Shown here: positions 60,241-64,000 of the stretch, in pieces
How positions within the stretch are numbered: the first letter of the stretch is position 1
Layout of the letters: every line of letters starts with the position of its first letter
Assembly: GCF_014638845.1 (NCBI RefSeq)
Contig: NZ_BMFP01000009.1
Span: 62,001 to 126,000 of the forward strand
Source: Pontibacter amylolyticus
GTDB lineage: Bacteria > Bacteroidota > Bacteroidia > Cytophagales > Hymenobacteraceae
Direction: 5' to 3'
Length of the DNA: 64,000 bases
Program-made: the position numbers and the translations under genes
The notes under the pieces: generated by a model
The model's input: only the letters and a program-made list of their open reading frames with translations
Database searches by the model: none
What the model was told of the DNA's origin: nothing

Positions 60241-61695
60241 ATGCAGTACGATGTCATCCTGATCGGCTCTGGTTTTGGTTCGCTCACGGCAGCCGCCCTG
60301 CTTGCGAAGAAAGGGTTGAAAGTGGTTGTGCTGGAGCAGGCCAAGTACCCGGGTGGCTGCGCCTCTTCTTATAAACGCAAAGGCTACTGGTTTGAGACAG
60401 GTGCCACCACCCTCGTTGGTTTAGACGAGCACATGCCCCTGCGCCATTTGCTGAATGAAACAGGTATAGAACTCCCGCTTATCAAGCTTCAAACACCCAT
60501 GCAGGTGCATCTGCCGGATGGGCAACTGCTGACCCGCTATGGTAACCTTGAGGCTTGGATCAAAGAAGCAGAGCGCGTGTTTGGTGCGAAAGGTCAGCGG
60601 CCTTTCTGGCAGCACTGCTATCGCGTGAGCCAGCAGGTATGGCGCACTTCGCTGGAGCAACGGTCGTTTCCGTTTTCCAATGTGCGTGACCTCTGGCAGG
60701 CGATACAGCAGTTCCGCCCACACCAGTCGTCCCTGTTGCCGGGTGCATTCAGGACCATGCAGAATCTGCTCAGGCGCTATGACTTGCTGGACAATAAACT
60801 CTTCACGGACTTCGTGAATGAGCAACTGCTGATCACGGCCCAAAACCACTTGGAGGAAGTGAACGAGCTCTTCGGCGCAACCGCCCTGTGCTATACCTTG
60901 TTTGGCAACTACTATGTAGAAGGCGGCATGATCGGACTGGCCCGGGCGCTTGAGCTATACCTGCATAGCAAGGGCAGCACCATTCTGTACCGGCACCATG
61001 TGAACAAGATTATACCTAAAGCTGAGGGCTATGAAACCAGCTGTATGGCGGGCAACTACCACGCTCGCTTTGTGATCAGCGGTATTCCGCTGAATGATAC
61101 CTATCTGTTGTTTCAGGATGATAAAGTCAGGCAGAAACTGAAGCCCTACCTGCTGCCTTCCGAGAAGCTGAACGGCGCCTTCACCATGGCCATTGCGCTA
61201 CGCAAAGTTCCGGCTATACCTGTGCTGCACCACCAGGTGCATGTGCCGGAGGGCTTGCCGCTGATCGGGAGCAAGAGCTGCTTTGTCAGCTATAGTCACC
61301 CGGCAGACGAATTCAGAGCAAAGGCAGGGGAGCGGGTAGTAGCGATCAGCACGCACGTTCCCGATCCGGCTGCCCTTCGGATAGATGACAAAAGGCAACT
61401 GCAGGAAGCCATCCTAGCCAAAATGGAAGCTTTGGGATTACTTAACCGGGCAGACATCCTATACCTGGACGCAGCCACACCTGGTGCCTGGATCTTCTGG
61501 ACGCAAAGGGCCTACGGCATGGTGGGCGGCTACCCGCAGTATCGCGACATCAAGCCCTGGCAAATGAAAGACGCCCGGCTTGATCATAAAGGCGCTTACG
61601 TCTGTGGAGACACCGTCTATCCTGGGCAGGGAATCGTGGGCGTCTGCCTGAGCGGTATTATCTCGGCCAACAAACTGCTGCGGGATCATTTTTAG
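60241..61695 (+). CDS. CrtD/CrtI-like carotenoid desaturase or isomerase
   Basis: A 484-residue FAD-dependent amine-oxidase-fold enzyme. The N-terminus QYDVILIGSGFGSLTAAALL with the later VVVLEQAKYPGGCASSYKR is the phytoene desaturase/CrtISO FAD motif. C-terminal GAYVCGDTVYPGQGIVGVCLSG is the second FAD-binding motif of the CrtD and CrtISO group. Candidate reactions are C-3,4 desaturation or carotenoid isomerisation. It could act with the CrtA-like protein at 22563-23300. An outlying alternative is a general flavin oxidoreductase of unknown substrate. Confidence 0.85.
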   Translation: MQYDVILIGSGFGSLTAAALLAKKGLKVVVLEQAKYPGGCASSYKRKGYWFETGATTLVGLDEHMPLRHLLNETGIELPLIKLQTPMQVHLPDGQLLTRYGNLEAWIKEAERVFGAKGQRPFWQHCYRVSQQVWRTSLEQRSFPFSNVRDLWQAIQQFRPHQSSLLPGAFRTMQNLLRRYDLLDNKLFTDFVNEQLLITAQNHLEEVNELFGATALCYTLFGNYYVEGGMIGLARALELYLHSKGSTILYRHHVNKIIPKAEGYETSCMAGNYHARFVISGIPLNDTYLLFQDDKVRQKLKPYLLPSEKLNGAFTMAIALRKVPAIPVLHHQVHVPEGLPLIGSKSCFVSYSHPADEFRAKAGERVVAISTHVPDPAALRIDDKRQLQEAILAKMEALGLLNRADILYLDAATPGAWIFWTQRAYGMVGGYPQYRDIKPWQMKDARLDHKGAYVCGDTVYPGQGIVGVCLSGIISANKLLRDHF

Positions 61696-61885
61696 GTATA
61701 GCCCTTGCAGGTTCTTGTTAATCCTCTGCCCGCCACATGTAGCATCCAACCGAATAGATTTTATATTGGTTTTAGCTATTCTGAATGGTGGAGATGGCGC
61801 TTATCTATGTTTATATATAAACTTTCGAGAATATGAAGTTCAGATATCAATTGCATCGAGTTAGAATGGCAATTTTACCGCCTCA

Positions 61886-62734
61886 ATGAAAGGTTATAGA
61901 ATGCTAAAGAGCTTAAAACGCATATCCTATTTCGTACTAGTCGGATGGATGTTTGTATCTTGCTCGCAGGATGAGGACGTTATTCCCAAAGGTGACAACC
62001 TGGCCATGGGCAATCCGAGCGAGGCAGGTACGGACTTCGCGAATTACTTTATCCAAAAGGAGCAGTACGCCATGTCCTACAACTCCTACCGGGGTACACC
62101 GAACTGGGTGAGCTGGCACCTGAGCAGCGCCTGGCTGGGCAGTGCACCGCGACAGGATGACTTCAGGGGGGACAATACGCTACCGGACAGCTTCTACAGA
62201 GTACTTCCTTCAGACTATACCGGAAGCGGCTTCGATCGTGGTCATAATGCGCCCTCTGCGGATCGTACGCTCACGATCACGGACAACTCTGCGACTTTCC
62301 TGATGTCCAACATGATTCCGCAGGCGCCTAACAACAACCAGCAGACTTGGGCGAACCTGGAGAACTACTGCCGCAAACTGGTGAGCCAGGGCAATGAACT
62401 CTACATCATCATGGGGCAGTATGGCAAAGGCGGGACAGGCAGCGCGGGCTTCAAAGAGACGCTGGCAGGCGGAAAAGTAACGGTGCCGAACCGTATCTGG
62501 AAAGTAATCGTGGTGCTACCGGTGGGCACAAATGACGTGAGCCGTGTGACAAGCGGCACGCGCGTGATAGCCATCGATACCCCGAACTCCAACAACGTCA
62601 GTTCCAGCTGGGGCACTTACCGCACGACGGTGGATGCGATCGAGGCCAAAACAGGCTATGACATCCTTTCCAATGTGCCAACTGCGATTCAGAATGTTCT
62701 AGAGGCAGTGGAGGATAATGGACCGACTTCCTAA
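61886..62734 (+). CDS. NucA-type DNA/RNA non-specific endonuclease lipoprotein
   Basis: A 282-residue nuclease of the beta-beta-alpha metal class (DNA/RNA non-specific endonuclease). Signal LKRISYFVLVGWMFVSC ends at a lipobox Cys, followed by SQDED, an acidic stretch like the Bacteroidota surface-export signal (LES). The catalytic DRGH motif is in SGFDRGHNAPSADRT, and the N-terminal YSYNSYRG-like segment (MSYNSYRGTPNWVSWHL) matches NucA. MSNMIPQAPNNNQQTWANLENY supplies the conserved Asn of the metal site. The start may be at 61886 or 61901. It is convergent with the NuiA-like inhibitor gene. Confidence 0.9.
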   Translation: MKGYRMLKSLKRISYFVLVGWMFVSCSQDEDVIPKGDNLAMGNPSEAGTDFANYFIQKEQYAMSYNSYRGTPNWVSWHLSSAWLGSAPRQDDFRGDNTLPDSFYRVLPSDYTGSGFDRGHNAPSADRTLTITDNSATFLMSNMIPQAPNNNQQTWANLENYCRKLVSQGNELYIIMGQYGKGGTGSAGFKETLAGGKVTVPNRIWKVIVVLPVGTNDVSRVTSGTRVIAIDTPNSNNVSSSWGTYRTTVDAIEAKTGYDILSNVPTAIQNVLEAVEDNGPTS

Positions 62735-62759
62735 GGTATAGCTTCGCCTTCAGAATATA

Positions 62760-62794
62760 AAAAAATCCCCGGCTGCTGCAGTCGGGGATTTTTT
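62760..62794. terminator. Shared terminator between nuclease and inhibitor
   Basis: AAAAAATCCCCG (62760-62771) pairs with CGGGGATTTTTT (62783-62794); both strands end in a T-run. It serves the two convergent genes. Confidence 0.9.
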
Positions 62795-62800
62795 GTTTGA

Positions 62801-63205
62801 TCAGGTTTCAACCACCATGGTTTTAAGGCCGGCAATCTCGCCATCGGGTGTGCGGCCCAGTATTAGCACCAGTTTCTGCGTTTCACCGACGCGGTATACC
62901 TTGACGTCCTGTAAGAGCTCGTGCAGCTTCTTTTCCAGGTGCTGGAATCGGGTCGCCTGCTGCATACCTGCATCGCCATTTTCCGGCCTGGCTTGGGCCA
63001 TGTTCCGGAAAAAATAACCCAATTCCAGTTCCTCGAAAGGATATTCGGCGGGCATGGCCGCCAGTCGCAGCACGGTGTCTTTGTCCAGCTTTTCGTCCCG
63101 GAAGTTTTCGGCGTGGTAGAACTCAAAGGGGGCGTCCGTCTCGCTCATCATGAGCAGTCCGTCCGTTGCTTTCTTCAGTTCTGTTTCAATTGTTTTTAGA
63201 TCCAT
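62801..63205 (-). CDS. NuiA-family nuclease inhibitor
   Basis: A 134-residue cytosolic protein, start at 63205 (MDLKTIETELKKATDGLLMMS). It matches Anabaena NuiA as I remember it: LKKATDGLLMMSETDAPFE at the N-terminus and VYRVGETQKLVLILGRTPDG, EIAGLKTMVVET at the C-terminus. NuiA binds and inhibits NucA, the same nuclease type as the gene facing it. No signal peptide, so it should protect the cytosol or act on mislocalised nuclease. Alternative: a general stress protein of the same fold, since many NuiA homologues have no tested partner. Confidence 0.85.
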   Translation of the reverse strand: MDLKTIETELKKATDGLLMMSETDAPFEFYHAENFRDEKLDKDTVLRLAAMPAEYPFEELELGYFFRNMAQARPENGDAGMQQATRFQHLEKKLHELLQDVKVYRVGETQKLVLILGRTPDGEIAGLKTMVVET

Positions 63206-63328
63206 AGTTTTAAATTGCTTCAGCAAAAGAATGCTTCTTTTACTCTTATTCTCGCCTTTGGTTCTTATCTTTAGGTAGTCAGCCCTGACAATTATACGTT
63301 AGCTTTTTAAAACAAACAAAATAAGACG

Positions 63329-64000
63329 ATGAAGGCAGAACCTATGCTGAAAGAAGGCGCGCTGAAAGGCAAAACCATTGTGGTAACCGGTGGCGGCACC
63401 GGCCTTGGGCGCTCCATGACAAAGTATTTTCTGGAGCTCGGCGCCAACGCCGTGATCTGCAGCCGCAAGCAGGATGTCCTCGAAAAGGCCGCCGAAGAGC
63501 TGATGCAGGAAACGGGCGGGCAGGTCTTGCCTGTTGTGTGCGACGTGCGCAAGTACAACGAAATTGAAGCCATGCTACAGGCCACGCTCGACAAGTTCGG
63601 CAGGGTGGATGTGCTGGTCAACAACGCCGCCGGCAACTTTGTGAGCCCAACGGAGCGTCTCAGCCACAAAGCCTTCGACGTGATCACCGACATTGTGCTA
63701 AAGGGTAGCTACAACTGCACGCTCGCGCTGGGCAAACACTGGATCGAGCAGAAGCAGGAGGGGACCATCCTCAATATCGTGACGACCTATGCCTGGACCG
63801 GTTCCGGCTATGTAGTGCCCTCCGCCTGCGCCAAAGCCGGCGTACTGGCTATGACACGCTCGCTGGCTTCTGAGTGGGCCAAGTACGGCATCCGCTCCAA
63901 CGCCATCGCCCCCGGACCTTTCCCGACTGAAGGCGCCTGGACCCGTCTGTTCCCGAAACAATTGGCGGACAAATTAGATCCGGTAAAGCGTATACCTGTC
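63329..64000 (+). CDS. SDR, 2,4-dienoyl-CoA reductase type, 3' truncated
   Basis: ATG at 63329; the frame stays open to the last base (224 codons). Cofactor motif TGGGTGLGRSM and NNAAGNF (the N-N-A-A-G block) are typical of SDRs. The region VVPSACAKAGVLAMTRSLASEW lacks the Tyr of the usual YxxxK, as in 2,4-dienoyl-CoA reductases and similar SDRs, so this specialised subgroup is likely. It should act in unsaturated fatty-acid beta-oxidation with NADPH. The stop is beyond the window. Confidence 0.85.
   Translation, partial: MKAEPMLKEGALKGKTIVVTGGGTGLGRSMTKYFLELGANAVICSRKQDVLEKAAEELMQETGGQVLPVVCDVRKYNEIEAMLQATLDKFGRVDVLVNNAAGNFVSPTERLSHKAFDVITDIVLKGSYNCTLALGKHWIEQKQEGTILNIVTTYAWTGSGYVVPSACAKAGVLAMTRSLASEWAKYGIRSNAIAPGPFPTEGAWTRLFPKQLADKLDPVKRIPV

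Noticed and set aside
1..64000. tRNA, rRNA, CRISPR arrays, insertion sequences, prophage
   Set aside because: No cloverleaf-like or rRNA segments, no regularly spaced identical repeats, no transposase or integrase frames and no phage structural genes were seen.
1..64000. Iterated octamer as a KOPS- or Chi-like polarity signal
   Set aside because: Both orientations are common on one strand (roughly 34 to 26), so there is no strong polarity in this window; a genome-wide check is still needed.

Overview
The window looks like chromosome from a Bacteroidota bacterium, order Cytophagales, most likely Hymenobacteraceae and Pontibacter-like. Supporting signs are a secreted protease with a type IX secretion (T9SS) sorting domain, glutamine synthetase III, the long insertion-bearing IspG, an MtaB and MiaE pair, Bacteroidota-type -7 boxes (TANNTTTG), few Shine-Dalgarno sequences, carotenoid enzymes (CrtA-like and CrtD-like), and DUF6728 and DUF2383 proteins. 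Base composition is near 50% GC in genes and clearly AT-richer between them. This placement is inference from gene families; no rRNA is present.

Layout. 1-6.1 kb: truncated miaE, a secreted T9SS metalloprotease, a secreted protein of the family databases call 'asparagine synthetase B', an orphan ABC permease and a small DUF gene. 6.1-17 kb: OmpH-like lipoprotein, mtaB, LTA-synthase-like phosphotransferase, glutamine synthetase III, flavodoxin-type reductase, ispG, a 54-residue DUF6728 protein, MmcQ/YjbR, MarR. 17-25.4 kb: leuS with an unusual AT-rich insertion, DsbA-like protein, DUF1003, LysE exporter, CrtA-like enzyme, PNPOx protein, ACP-phosphodiesterase-like protein, SlyD. 25.5-37.1 kb: SF1 helicase, coiled-coil membrane protein, RND/MMPL exporter, Cys-rich secreted peptide, DbpA, AI-2E family permease, DUF2062, and an envelope cluster (OmpA plus two TPR paralogues). 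37.2-46.2 kb: Xre-RES toxin-antitoxin pair with a palindromic operator, beta-CASP hydrolase, ENPP phosphodiesterase, beta-barrel protein, amidase, metallophosphatase, alcohol dehydrogenase, lipoprotein. 46.3-54.6 kb: AddB-like and AddA-like recombination enzymes separated by a VOC protein and a DUF4287 protein, then a small protein that may be a degenerate FtsZ/tubulin-fold protein. 54.6-64 kb: a long AT-rich leader and RGG-tailed DEAD-box helicase, DUF2383, BaiN-like flavoprotein, YeeZ-like SDR, CrtD-like desaturase, a NucA-type surface nuclease facing a NuiA-type nuclease inhibitor, and a truncated 2,4-dienoyl-CoA-reductase-like SDR.

Most genes are housekeeping or envelope functions; I see no prophage, insertion sequence, CRISPR array, tRNA or rRNA. 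The most striking feature is at word level. The octamer CTATACCT/AGGTATAG occurs about 60 times by eye (about 2 expected at uniform composition), on both strands, in genes (in several reading frames) and between them, and runs into tandem arrays at 20289-20312 and 49808-49837. It behaves like a highly iterated genomic motif comparable in kind to cyanobacterial HIP1. Several intergenic regions also carry degenerate AT-rich words in opposing orientation, forming imperfect hairpin arms.

Other points of interest are the nuclease/inhibitor pair, the LeuRS insertion, the FtsZ-like remnant, and the DEAD-box leader with a hairpin and a possible nine-codon upstream ORF.
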